Source of the DNA: Lates calcarifer
Lineage: Eukaryota; Chordata; Actinopteri; Centropomidae
Reading direction: 5' to 3'
NCBI RefSeq assembly: GCF_001640805.2
Contig: NC_066837.1
Coordinates: 24,507,804-24,571,803 of the forward strand
DNA length: 64,000 nucleotides
Below are positions 51,801 to 62,865 of this stretch, one piece after another. A program made the translations under genes and the position numbers. Numbering within the stretch: the stretch's first letter is position 1; each line of letters begins with the position of its first letter. The notes beneath the pieces were generated by a model that was not told where the DNA came from, did not search any database, and was given only the letters and a program-made list of their open reading frames with translations.

Positions 51801-54626
51801 TAACTTTCTTTTTCTACCACCTTCCTTTAACGTGTCAGTGCCTTTTATGCACATTTTGAATGGCATCATTATTGGAAGCTACTACTCAATGAAATGTTGA
51901 CTCAAAGGTGCACTAACATGGTTGGGGACAAGGCAATAAGCAAACTGGGTACAACCATACAATGCAAGACATACAGTAGTTACCATTTGCTGTTTGCAGT
52001 TAGCAGCCTAATGGTGTCCATGGTGATGTAGTGGAAAAGATGCACTTACATATTGTTAGGTATTTTATTTTTTTAAAGGAGTGGGTTGATGTTAAGCTGA
52101 AGTGGAACCCGGATGACTATGGAGGCATTACCTCCATCAGAGTGCCTTCAGAGACAATATGGCTGCCTGACATCGTCCTGTATGAAAAGTGAGTTATGCA
52201 GCACTTTGCACATATAAGTAGCACACTTTGGGGTTGATGCACATTTGCAGACTTAATCAATTGTCCTTTCTTTATGGATGTTTCTGCCATTTTCTCCTCC
52301 CCTGTGATCTTTCACATCTTAAATTGCCGTTTTCTTTACAACTCTTTGCTTACTGACCTCTCTTTTGCCTAACTCTCCCGTCCTCTCACAGTGCGGATGG
52401 TCGCTTTGAGGGTTCCCTGATGACCAAAGCCATTGTTCGCTGGGATGGCACAATAACATGGACTCCACCTGCCAGCTACAAGTCCTCCTGCACCATGGAC
52501 GTCACCTTCTTCCCCTTCGACCGACAGAACTGCTCCATGAAGTTTGGCTCCTGGACTTATGATGGAAACATGGTGGACCTGGTCCTGGTGGATCACTACG
52601 TGGACCGGAAAGACTTCTTTGATAACGGCGAGTGGGAGATCCTCAATGCCACAGGAGTGAAGGGGAGCAGGAGGGATGGGGTTTACTGGTACCCATTTAT
52701 CACCTACTCCTTCATCCTCAAGAGGTTACCCTTGTTCTACACCCTCTTCCTCATCATCCCATGCCTTGGCCTGTCCTTTCTGACCGTGCTGGTGTTCTAC
52801 TTGCCATCAGATGAAGGAGAGAAACTGTCACTTTCCACATCTGTGCTCGTGTCACTCACTGTGTTCCTCCTTGTCATAGAAGAAATCATCCCTTCATCCT
52901 CAAAGGTGGGTAGCCTGAAGGGTTTTTCTGTTGAGAGTGATGTTCAGTCCAAAGTTTCTACTGTGCTGTATTTTGTTAAATCTACCCTGCTTCTCCATGT
53001 ACTCAGTTATCCTAATTACAATCTTAATTGCAGTATGCCCTAATTAACATAGATCACAACCACAGTCCTATCAATTACCTGCAGCTTACACTAAATGTCA
53101 ACTCAATTAACATGCTGTTGAGTTCAGAAATACTTCAGTCCAAAGGAGAACTCTCTGGAAAAGCAGAGCTTGAAAAATCATTGACTTTTCTCTACATAGT
53201 CCACTATTGAGCATGCCTCCTTAATAAGCAGGGAGTTCCAAAGTTAAGAGGTCCTGACAGCAAAAGTCAGGTCACCTTCATTCTCTAGCCAGATCTTAGA
53301 AACAACCAGAAGGCCCCTGCCCTGAGGCTGTGCTCTGTCTCGTGGGGCTGTAGCTAATCAGCAATATAACTAGGACAGGACCCGAGACATTAAGTGTTTT
53401 AAAAGTAATCAGTAAAATCATTAGAATCAACTCTAGAACTGTCTGAATGTTGGAAAGAGGCTAGAGGAGGATTTATGTAATCTTGTCTCTTCTTGTCTAG
53501 TCACTGTGATAAGAGCTGTTAAAGTGCTGTGACTAGCGAAGGAAAGAAGAATGTTTGATGCAGCCAATTTTGTAACATTATTCTACAGTACATACAATAA
53601 CACAGTATTCTTTCAAGTAGAAGATAATATGTAGTTTTCACATTTTTAATGTGCCAATTTTTTTCCGCCCCAGGTAATCCCACTGATTGGAGAGTACCTG
53701 CTCTTTATCATGATTTTCGTCACTTTCTCCATCATTGTTACCGTCTTTGTCATTAATGTCCACCACCGTTCCTCTGCAACCTACCACCCCATGGCTCCCT
53801 GGGTAAAGAGCCTCTTCCTTCAAAGACTGCCCAGATTGTTGTGTATGAGGGGTCACACTGACAGGTAATGTGTATAATACAGGATCAACTGTATTTAGTG
53901 TCTGCCCATACACACAGACATAGTGGAATTCAGTTAATGTTTCCATTATTTGCAGATACCACTATCCAGATATGGAGATGCGCAGCCCAGAGCTGAAGCC
54001 CCGCAGAGGTGCAGGGAGGAGGGGGGTCCCTGGCCACAGTGGCGGTCAGCAGAGAGGCCCCCTCACAGGGAAGGAGGATGAGAACCAAGCCTGGCTGGCC
54101 ATGCTGGAGAAAGCCACAAATTCAGTTCGCTACATCAGTCGTCACATCAAAAAGGAGCACTTCATACGAGAGGTGTGGGCCAACAGGAGGGAAGGCATGG
54201 GATGAATGTGTTAGTGTGCATGTTGTATTACATTCTCTATGAGATTTTTGTAAGCAGCTACCTGCTTACTGAACTTTCACTAAGTTACGTCTCATTTGCT
54301 CTGTACAGTAAAAGCTTAGCAGGATCACAGACTAGTTGTTGTGCTCTGCATAAGGGATGTTTTCACTATGAAGAAAATGCTTGAGACGGACACAGATTCA
54401 CATCTTTGGACTTTTCCTCTTCTCTTTTTCTTTCTTTTGCTTTGTCTCACTATCCCCTCCTTCCTCTTTCTCTGTCTCCTTCTGTCTCTCAGGTTGTGCA
54501 AGACTGGAAGTTTGTGGCTCAGGTGTTGGACAGGATTTTCCTGTGGGCCTTCCTCACAGTGTCAATACTAGGAACTATCCTAATCTTCACTCCTGCTCTG
54601 CAGATGTACCTCAGTACACCTTCATG

Positions 54627-54627
<1 letters not shown>
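43746..54627 (+). CDS. chrnb3: Neuronal nicotinic acetylcholine receptor subunit beta3, 8 coding exons
   Basis: Accessory, non-agonist-binding subunit of alpha6-containing neuronal nAChRs. Coding exons: 43746-43839, 49066-49217, 51032-51076, 52079-52188, 52392-52905, 53674-53864, 53956-54172 and 54493-54627, giving 485 aa from the first ATG (474 from the third; human 458). Visible: signal peptide, sequons N65-D-T, N180-C-S and N219-A-T, Cys-loop C167-C181, no vicinal cysteine pair, M1 (250-271), M2 (279-297), M3 (about 309-331), M4 (about 452-472). The stretches [38 protein letters not shown] and HHRSS are hallmarks of beta3. V287 sits at M2 position 9', where most subunits have Leu; valine here is a known beta3 peculiarity. 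All splice phases agree. It lies 21 kb downstream of chrna6 in the same orientation. Confidence 0.96.
44530..44569. repeat. (GT)n microsatellite ending in GCGCGC
   Basis: A pure TG/GT run followed by a short alternating GC stretch, in chrnb3 intron 1. Alternating purine-pyrimidine sequence of this kind can adopt Z-DNA. Confidence 0.92.
45774..45835. repeat. (CA)31 microsatellite
   Basis: 62 bp of uninterrupted CA, the longest pure dinucleotide run in the window and likely polymorphic. It lies in chrnb3 intron 1. Confidence 0.97.
48385..48870. repeat. Old dispersed fish repeat
   Basis: The words ATTTCAACAACTATCAGATT, GGATAGATTGCCACAAAATG, CTCTAGCACCACCAGCAGG, TGATACAGACATTCAGG and CTAATGACATCCCCATCAGC occur in this order. 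They belong to a sequence common in percomorph genomes that often carries internal semi-repeats of the CAACTAT..GGAT..GATTGCCA type. Strongly diverged, non-coding, boundaries approximate. Confidence 0.55.
49066..49217 (+). CDS. chrnb3: chrnb3 coding exon 2
   Basis: 152 nt, phase 1 in and phase 0 out, residues 32-82. It encodes [18 protein letters not shown] and [11 protein letters not shown], near-identical to beta3. Acceptor CTCCAG, donor GTAAGG. Confidence 0.97.
49218..51031 (+). other. chrnb3 intron 2
   Basis: No coding exon seen. A 17-base poly-T run lies at 49929-49945 and a GA-rich, purine-dominated stretch at about 50130-50190. Acceptor TTTTTTTCCTGCAG is strong. Confidence 0.75.
51032..51076 (+). 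CDS. chrnb3: chrnb3 coding exon 3
   Basis: 45-nt micro-exon, phase 0 both sides, residues 83-97, [15 protein letters not shown]. Residue 96 is Trp where mammalian beta3 has Lys (WLKQ). Donor GTAATG is somewhat weaker than average. Confidence 0.96.
51077..52078 (+). other. chrnb3 intron 3
   Basis: AT-rich intron sequence with no coding exon, microsatellite or recognisable element. The acceptor reads TTTTTTTAAAG, an AAAG rather than a CAG end, following a T-rich tract. Confidence 0.75.
52079..52188 (+). CDS. chrnb3: chrnb3 coding exon 4
   Basis: 110 nt, phase 0 in and phase 2 out. It encodes [17 protein letters not shown] and WLPDIVLYE, as in beta3. Donor GTGAGT. Confidence 0.97.
52392..52905 (+). 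CDS. chrnb3: chrnb3 coding exon 5 (Cys-loop, M1, M2)
   Basis: 514 nt, phase 2 in and phase 0 out, residues 134-305. It carries [13 protein letters not shown], the Cys-loop with [22 protein letters not shown] with a sequon at N219, M1 and M2 ([20 protein letters not shown]). It ends at IIPSSSK in the M2-M3 loop, where the mammalian exon continues. If intron 5 were retained, the frame would stay open 46 codons and stop at 53041, giving a receptor without M3 and M4. Confidence 0.97.
52906..53673 (+). other. chrnb3 intron 5, extra relative to mammals
   Basis: It splits the M2-M3 linker between K305 and V306. The acceptor reads TTTTTTCCGCCCCAG. No exon or recognisable repeat inside. Confidence 0.85.
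53674..53864 (+). CDS. chrnb3: chrnb3 coding exon 6 (M3)
   Basis: 191 nt, phase 0 in and phase 2 out, residues 306-368 plus two bases of R369. It encodes [20 protein letters not shown], the rest of M3, and [20 protein letters not shown]. Donor GTAATG. Confidence 0.96.
53956..54172 (+). CDS. chrnb3: chrnb3 coding exon 7 (cytoplasmic loop, MA helix)
   Basis: 217 nt, phase 2 in and phase 0 out, residues 369-441. A variable Arg/Gly-rich part ([10 protein letters not shown]) is followed by the amphipathic helix [20 protein letters not shown] and KKEHFIRE, which match beta3. It follows a 91-nt intron. The donor GTGTGG is weaker than the other donors. Confidence 0.92.
54173..54492 (+). other. chrnb3 intron 7
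   Basis: 320-nt last intron, before M4, at the family-conserved position. It has a long pyrimidine-rich 3' part (about 54415-54492), and nothing else is visible. Confidence 0.85.
54493..54627 (+). CDS. chrnb3: chrnb3 coding exon 8 (M4 and C terminus)
   Basis: 135 nt including TGA (54625-54627). It encodes [20 protein letters not shown], the rest of M4, and [32 protein letters not shown] is identical to mammalian beta3. Acceptor CTCTCAG. Confidence 0.97.
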
Positions 54628-54664
<37 letters not shown>

Positions 54665-55085
54665 CTCACCAATACTCCAACAGCTCATTCCTGTTTTCCA
54701 GTTTGTCTTTAACTATGATTTATTGATAAAGCTCAATAAAACATTCATACTGTATATTTCTATCGTAGAAACAAGCGTGAGCTACAAATTTTTTACCTCC
54801 CTACAGTATGTTCTGCAGCCTGAAATGACTACAGGCAACTGTAATGTTCTAGATGCAACTTGTCATTCATTGTAAAGAGCATGCACAGGAGTGCAAAGGA
54901 GTGAAAGCAATAAGCAAGTTATAGTAGCGTGTATGATTTGAATATCCATGTTTGTTTAACTGTAACATTGTAATTATACATGTAACAACATGCACATTAT
55001 CATTCCATGAGTTGTTTTTTGTGTCACATGCACCTTGTCCAGCCAGCTGTCCTCTACTGTGTGCTGTGATGATGGTCACAATAAA
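54628..55085 (+). other. chrnb3 3' UTR with candidate poly(A) signals
   Basis: AATAAA occurs at 54735-54740, 108 nt after the stop, and at 55080-55085. The first would give a very short 3' UTR made largely of CA repeat; the second a UTR of about 460 nt. Confidence 0.45.
54629..54658. repeat. (CA)n microsatellite next to the chrnb3 stop codon
   Basis: A pure CA run of about 30 bp that begins one base after the TGA, so it forms the first part of the 3' UTR. CA-rich RNA in a 3' UTR is a known hnRNP L target. Confidence 0.95.
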
Positions 55086-58000
55086 AAGAAATCTGATGTA
55101 CAAAATCAAGTTGTCATACTAGATGCTTACAACCAGGCAAAGTGGACAAATACATATTCATTGTCTTGATTATTTCAGTCTTAACTGTGCTTACATTGTG
55201 CATATTTCTGAATGAAGACCTGCCTCATACAATTGCTACAAACTATGCAGACTAAAATGCAGAGAGTGAGAGAAACAGGGGTCAGTAGGAGCCCACAGTG
55301 AAAGGCCAATCAAAGATGCTGACTGACCCAAAATCAGCCACATTGTATAATTGTATAAAAAACTTTACAAATTATTCAGTGGCTGTATAATAAATTTTTA
55401 GAAGTATATTTTATAGTGTGAAATCTCCTGGAATAATTCATATCAGAAACAATCTAAACATCATTCTGATATATTTATAATGTATAAATATATAAACAGG
55501 AATGAAATAATAGGATACTGGTTAAAATGGAGATGAAATTCTGCTGCAAGACATTCTGCTGTTGGTAGACATGGTATGTCAGAGAAGTCATATAATAAGA
55601 AGAATTTAGTACCAGGATAAGACATGAGATAGATTTGTTTTTGCTGTTTGTTTGCACCCCTGATAAATGCAAAAAGAAAGGGGAAAAAACATGTTAAAAC
55701 AACCTATCAAATGTTCAGACTAAAGCTCCTCTATTCTTATCAGTTAAATAATTACAAGCACTGACCCTGTTAACATCATGAGCAAGTAAGCCATAGTGAC
55801 TGGACCAGTAAGGTGGTTTTGGCTGTAATGACATAGTCTTACCACTAAATGGCAGCAAACATCTTTCTTGCCAGAGAAATGAGGATTCAACTGAACAGTA
55901 TCTTTCTAGAAAATAATAATGCAATAAAACAATTTTAAGTATGGTATATGAGCACACAAATGAGAGGTTATGACAAGAGAAAGACACATTACTTATTTGG
56001 AGGTTACAGCATATGGTACAGATACTAATTCATGCAAAATGACCTTTTTGTGTATTTTTTAATACTAATGAAACATTCCTACTCACAGTATTAACCTGGA
56101 TGAAGAGCTATATCAGGGTTAGTCATTAGTGTCTAGCAGAGCAGGGTAGACATACAGGGAGAGGGCAAAATAAAATCACAGCCTGTACAGCATGAACAGA
56201 TATGGATACTAAATCTATGAAGCTTACAATATCCATTTTTGTTGTGAGCAAATAATTATAGTGGTGAACTATTGTAGGTCATATAGCATTATACTATCTC
56301 CATCTTCAAGTTTCTCTGAGTTGTCTGTTTTGCTAAAGGGCACATCCTTAGCACTAATTACAAAAGGAGACAGCAGCTCATTCATTTCCCCCGCAACTAT
56401 TTTCCCAGCTGGCTGAGTTTGTCTCCCCAAACCACCGACCTTCTGGTTATTAGTTGCTGTAACTTTCTTATCTAGCCTCCAGGCTTTTGTCACCCACCAA
56501 ATATTGTTACAAGTGTCAGTCCCTGGTGATATCATAGCCTTTTATGCTTTGGCCTAGTTTTTGGGAGACATGAGTTTGTTCTCTGACTTATTAAAAATGT
56601 CTGGCATGCTTAAGTGAAAGCCTCTCCCCTGTTTCCCCTGCACTTGAACAGTCTGACCTCAGTCCACTCTTCTATTATTCACAGCTACAGATCTGAGTCA
56701 GGCAGACAGGTGTGTGTCTGGGTCTGTGTGTGTGTGTTTGTTAGTGCGTAGGTATGTATGTCTGTGTGAGTGTGAGAGAGCATGAGAGTGCACGAGAAGG
56801 GCTCAGTGTGTTTGTGTCGACTCAGACAGACTATGACAGAGGAGGGTTTGAATCCCTCAGGACACATAAATAAACAAGCTCTCAGATCTTTGGACGGCGA
56901 AAACCTGTGGCCGTATGTGAGAAACCCAAAATATTTTGAAAGGAACTTCTTTTTCCAGCAAAAACATATTTCATGTACTTACTTTCTCTAGTGGTATTGG
57001 GGTATTCATAATTGAATACTACCAAATTGTATGAAAAGGAGCATTAGTTATTTGTATCTAAAAAGTAAAAAGCTGTGAACCATAATGTGTTCTCTACATT
57101 GAAGCCACAGCTGAAACCTCATGCTAACCTTACCAAAAATCATAATACATATATTAAAATAGGTCCATGTAAGTTCTGCTATTACTGCATACCCGACCTG
57201 TCTCATCGCTTTCCGATAGTGACTCACTGTAGTGTCCAATCTGCCCTGAAGAAGTAGTGCTATTCAGAGGACATATTCTAAATCCTTGTACTGTAAACGC
57301 AACAATGGCTGAAGATCGTGGCAAATGACCATCACCACAACATTCTCTCCCAGGAAGAGTTTGCCCTCAGGGAAAACATACAAATAGCCCCTTTAATTCT
57401 AAGAAAAAAAGCAAAAAGAATTGCAATTTTTGTAATATGATTTTTATAGTAATGTTTTAAAGTTAAGTATTGATGTTAGTGTGCTACTATACTCATAACA
57501 GCCAAGTTTCCATCTGAACGTAAAGTAAATTTTGACTGAATTTCCAGAAAATCAACAAAAGAGAATGTGAATCAATGCATGTTTACATAACAGTAATGCA
57601 TCCATCCAACTGCCTTATGCTACAGGGTAATTTGATCCATCTAAGTGAATGTGAACAGCTAAGCTGTCCTATATTCTGTCCTAAGAGCCTGATCTGTTTT
57701 TATGTGTCAAGTATTGAAACTTAAAGTCATGGCAGTACTTGACTCAGGTTTGAAATACACAATAACTTGTGCTGAGCAACATTCAGAGAGTGTATGGTCT
57801 CTTCTTGGTTTGGTATTCACTTGGGATGTGCATACTTTATTTTCTGTGACACCATCATACAGCTACAGTTGCAATGAACAAGAAAAAAATGGAAAAAGTC
57901 ATCACGAGACCACTCTGGGGAATTTCTGGATATATAGAAGGACTAATTTTTCTGCTTCACATCTGTTATCACCGCTGTGAATTGAAGCTCATCTGGATTG

Positions 58001-58648
58001 AGAGACTGAAACACATTCTCCACAAGGTCAGTCTCACATACATTCATAATGAAGCAGCTTCAGGTTGTACATCACAGTGTGAAATTACAGTGTTGGGTCT
58101 TGGCTCCATGGCTACAGACAGCTCTTGGAGAGAGGTGATCATGCCAGGGGATGTCACCTGTGTTATCCCTTTTAAAATCACATACACGTGTGCTTGTGTG
58201 TATCTGTGCCAGCCTATTGACACTCCCTGACTACATGAGTCAGACTGCCACTAGCACTGTGAAAAGGTCATTGTAGGTACTGCAAAATGTTTTGTTCACC
58301 TCAGCTTCTCTGTCTAAAGACATCATCCTGCCTTTCAAAGAAAACACAGCCCAATTTGAACATCACCTTTAGCTTTTATGCCATCTGTCATAAGAGTAGA
58401 CAGTCTGAATGAGAAGAGTTGGGGGTTTTTACTCACTTAGACGAGAGAAAGTGAAGAAATGGACAGAGAAGCCACCGAGGTAAAGGAAGAGGTTACTCAA
58501 GTAGGATTAGCTCTTGCACAACTGTGAGAGGATAGACTGTAGTAATGGTTATGGATTTTAGCACAAGGCAACAGATCATGTCCTGTATCTGTGGGTAATA
58601 TGGTAAATGTCACAGTAAGTCATTGCATTCATAAATAGAACTCCTGGA

Positions 58649-59075
58649 TTTAAAGCTGCACTGATCATTATTTTTACATTAATAAAAGAAAAAAAATTAT
58701 GTGCCATTAGGTGAAAGGTGTTGTAGTGACAAATCAAGAGAATTACCACCCAGCTCTACTGTTTCTGTCAGCTCTTTAGCATTTAGCAGCTAAAGAGCCA
58801 GACTGACTTAATGTCTTTCAGCTCAGCATTTTGGCCTTAAGAAACACTAAAGTTAGCTAATGTAAAGTTTTGAGATAAGCTAATTTTACTGTTCTGCCTC
58901 ACTTACACCTTCTTATCAGTGAAAAAAACAAACAAACAAAAGATAAACAAACAAAACAATGAAAACAATGTACACTAGCACCAGATGACAAAATTAGCAT
59001 CTAGCCTGTGAACATAGTGAAGCAGCTAAAGAGCCAGATATTTCCCAAGAGTTGATTGTGGCTAAAACACCACAA
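58649..59075. repeat. Dispersed teleost repeat, copy C
   Basis: It begins TTAAAGCTGCACTGATCATT and contains TTTCTGTCAGCTCTTTAGCA, CTTTCAGCTCAGCATTTTGG and GAACATAGTGAAGCAGC. These match copies A and B in order. The word AGCTAAAGAGCCAGA occurs twice in it. Boundaries are approximate. Confidence 0.6.
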
Positions 59076-61203
59076 GGAGAGTTATGATTAGACTAATTTC
59101 CATCCAAAAGTAGCACAAATTTTACCCTCATTTATTTGAAAATCAACTAAAAAGTGACCTAATCTTCATCCACTACTGTTACACAATTCACTGAGATAAA
59201 AAGTTGGAGGCACTTACTCAACACTTGCATTTTCAATTTGCACATAAAAACAGATGTACAGAAATGCACTTACTGACTGGTGAGAAACATGAAATGATAA
59301 TGTTGCTCCTTGCTGATGAATGTGTAAATAGATGTGTAGGTTTGTTGGCCGTATAACCTTTATAGGTGACAATATATCAGTGTTATGTTTCCATCTCGAG
59401 TGCTGCTCCCAATTAAAAGTGTACCAGGTGGCATTATTTTCCACATATTGTTCAGTTTTTTTAATCTCTTCTTTAACAGTAGCTGCAATCAATTAATTTG
59501 TCTAACTATACTTGTACAGTACATTTTGATGTAGTGTGTTGAAGTATGCTGCAACATATGCAATGGCATAAGCCTCAGCATATATTACATATCTGACTTA
59601 TGCTTGATGATTCTGCATGAGATGTTCTTTACATGTTTATGATTTTATGGCATGGGCTTGAGGCTGCTTCGCTGTATGCAATATGTTAATGTGTTGTGTA
59701 TCATGAGGGGTGGGGGGTGGGGGGTCTCTTTCAGTCGGACTAGAGGAGACAGCATACATATACAGGACTGCACTGTAAATAAAACAGGTGCACACACAGA
59801 AAAACACATAAAGACACACATACAAGCCCACTACTCCAATCCCCACAGGCTCAGCCAAAGGACATTTATGTCATGTGAGCCGATGGCAGTCTATGTTACA
59901 TGTATGGTGCTGTGTCCAGACTGAGGCCAGAGGGAGACAGAAAAGAGTGGGGGGGGGTTACATACTAAAGCTGAAGCGAATGTGAGAGGGAGAATGATAG
60001 ATAGCGAGAGCTAGAGAAGCGCTGCGGGCGCTCTCGTAATGGTCTGAGGACATCACCGCATCTGATGTTCACAAGCAGAGCTGCGGAAGTACAGAACAGA
60101 TGAGTGGAAGAAAGGAAACAGAGAGGGAGAGGAGAGATGGCAGGCTGAGGAGGAGAGAGGACAGAGGGGAGGATCAACAGGGGGTTTGGGGGGGTTATGG
60201 CAGATGGGTAAAGGGTAAAAGAAAGGAGAAAACAAGAGGAAGCAAGTGAAAGGATGGTTAAGAGGATGACAAAAGGAGAGAGAGAAGATTAAGAAGATGA
60301 CGCAAAGAACACGGGGCTGTATATGTATGAGTAAGCTAACAGATCAGGAAACAGATCATCAGTGCATCACACCAACCAACAACTTAAAACATCTCTGTAC
60401 AAGTTAATGAAGCTGCACACTGACTCACACACACACACCTGAACACACACAATCTCACCCCATCTCATGTCATGACGGTGTTGAGTGTACTGCCTGTGTG
60501 CCCTGAAGATGTTTGTCCTTCCCTCTGACAGCACCACACTGAAACTCAGGCGAATGTCTCGTTAGAGGTAATTATGTGATGCAATATGTTTTAACAACTG
60601 TCCACATGCACCAAAAGTCTCCACACTAGGCGGCTACCACACTGATTACAGATGCATTCAGTGGTGCATGATAACATGAAACTGTGTTCATCTAACGTGA
60701 TTCATCATCCGCACCGCTGCTGCTGAGAAATATGCTTGTGATTCAATATACTGTAGCAACATCCATGAATGGCATCATTGGTGTAAAACGGGTCAAACAG
60801 CTGATGTTTACAATGTTAATATTTTCAACCTTTTAAGGTTTAAGTGTGGAATTCCAGGGTGTTGAACATTGACCAGAAAAATTAACATGGAAGCAGCTTA
60901 TTGAACCAATCTCAAAGGCAGGGGGGTGAAAACAGATTTTTATCATTTTTGGAAGCCAAGTCCCTATTGTAAGCAGGAAAGACGTTTGATATCACCTGCA
61001 ACAAAAGTACAATAAATGCACAGAAAGTGCAGAGGGCTGATAGAATCATGGAGCACTGCCAGTTCACTGTTAGTGTCACTGCCAGATGCTGAGATTTTTG
61101 ACTTTCAGAATACCATGTTTACTAGTTTGTAGTCTTCTTTTTCTGCCCTGCCTTTGGTGGAACATTGCTGCATTTACTGATGCTTTTCAGCCACTTACAG
61201 AGC

Positions 61204-61228
61204 AGTAGTAGTAGTAGTAGTAGTAGTA
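61204..61228. repeat. (AGT)n trinucleotide repeat
   Basis: About eight AGT/GTA units in intergenic sequence. Confidence 0.93.
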
Positions 61229-62240
61229 CAGTGTGACAGTATTTGCAGGAAAGTGTATGTTATGACCCACATGCTCCAAAAACAAAACTGGAATGCGCTT
61301 TTATAAAATTAAAAACACTAAAGAGGCACTAAGCTCACCGTTCCTCTGGGAGATATCGGCTTGATTTGTCTAATTCAGACTGCGAAAGCCTCATATTCTG
61401 GTTGAACTGAGCAGAACTGAATCATGGACACCTGATTAGAAAGCTAGATGAGATGTGCATTCAGTAGAAGAGGAGCTTTTATTAGAATAAATGGGGTTGA
61501 ATACCTCAGTCATTGCTTAATGCATCCCCATTAAAAGCTGAAATCTTACTTAAGGTTTACAAGAAGAGGGATTCCCTTCCCTTGCTATTTCCCCCCTCTC
61601 AGTGTCCTTTCATCACTGCTCTTTATATTCTTTCTGTTGTCCCACTGTATCTTTATTGCATGACCACAATATGGTTATAGTTGAACCATTTAATACATTT
61701 TCTTTGATTTGACAGACCACTTCAATGGGATGGACAGGTACAACGCCAACCTTCAGACAAGCTTCTGTTGGCAGGTTGAAAAAAACATAGGTTATCACTT
61801 CGAGGTCATCATGTAACAGCTTACTGCACCTATTAGTGCTTCTCTGCAAGCTGTGACAGCTGAGCGATGCCTGTGGCAGCGAGAAGTTACAGATGGTGGA
61901 GAGTGGAGAGAAGAAACAGTATGGGAGGATGAAGTGAGATGACAATGCAGTGAGGGAGGGGAGAGACACCATTATGAGGCAAACGGGCAGGTGAGATGAA
62001 TGGCCAGGGGTGAGATTTTATCATGATCATGAAATAGAGCTTTACACTTGAGTCTTAACACATTTTTACTCATTTTACAAAATGTTCCCCCCTTCTTTGA
62101 GTCTGTGCCACAGTGAAGAAAGAGAGGTGCAGGCAGAGAATACCTGATGAGTGACAAGACAGAACAGTTTGGAGGTAGACAGACAGATTTTATACAGGAC
62201 ATTCTTTATTGTTTCTCTCGTCTCATCCTTTTCACCGTCC

Positions 62241-62733
62241 TTAGGAGGAAGAGGAGGAGAGGACCAGGATGAAGTTGAGCAGAGGACAGAGATAATGTCT
62301 GGTGTAGGTGTGTGCACTAATGAAATAAAAGTTTTCCAAAGTCGAGGGGGGCGGGGCCTGTCGCCCTTTGATGGAGATTCCTATGTGCGTGTTGAGATTG
62401 CGCGTGGTCATCTTTCCTCTAGTCATTATCCATAAAACAGATGAGGATGATTCCTGAAATGACTGGAGGGGACAAACCATGACGAAGTTGACGGCATTGC
62501 GCAGCAGCAGCCACCTGTCCGCTGGCTGTCATCATCACCGCACTCTCATACGACAGGAAACACGCGGAGGACACGCTCGAGATGTCTGATATAAAGAAAT
62601 ACAGCTGAGCCAGAGAGAGCAGAGAGATGAATCCAAAGTGACTTTTGAGGTAACAGTCGACCCGAAACACAAGGAGCAGAGAAGACATTCAGGATTTGTG
62701 TGCGCGCGCGCGTCTCCTCCAGCATCCGACAAG

Positions 62734-62779
<46 letters not shown>

Positions 62780-62865
62780 AGCACCAGCAGTCTGAAAAAG
62801 CTGCACTCCCTCGAAGTTTGACATCTCCAGTGGGCTACAGAGTGGAGTTCTGCTCCGCTGCTGCC
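62241..62865 (+). promoter_or_regulatory. Promoter-like region of the third gene
   Basis: CpG-richer than its surroundings. It contains a GC box (GGGGCGGGGCC, about 62348-62358) of the Sp/KLF type, an alternating GCGCGCGCG run (62702-62711) and a GA tract. It precedes a signal-peptide exon with a good start context, so it probably holds a promoter and 5' leader. Confidence 0.5.
62736..62778. repeat. (GA)n microsatellite close to the third start codon
   Basis: A pure GA run of about 43 bp, ending 87 bp before the ATG at 62866 and probably within the promoter or 5' leader. Confidence 0.96.

Larger units (their letters stand above)
55086..62240. other. Intergenic region between chrnb3 and the third exon
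   Basis: No exon with recognisable similarity. It includes a TG-rich stretch near 56708-56780, repeat copy C, a G-rich run at 59704-59728, a purine-rich tract at about 60100-60300 and a short AGT repeat. Open frames here have no domain or gene-like context. Confidence 0.6.
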
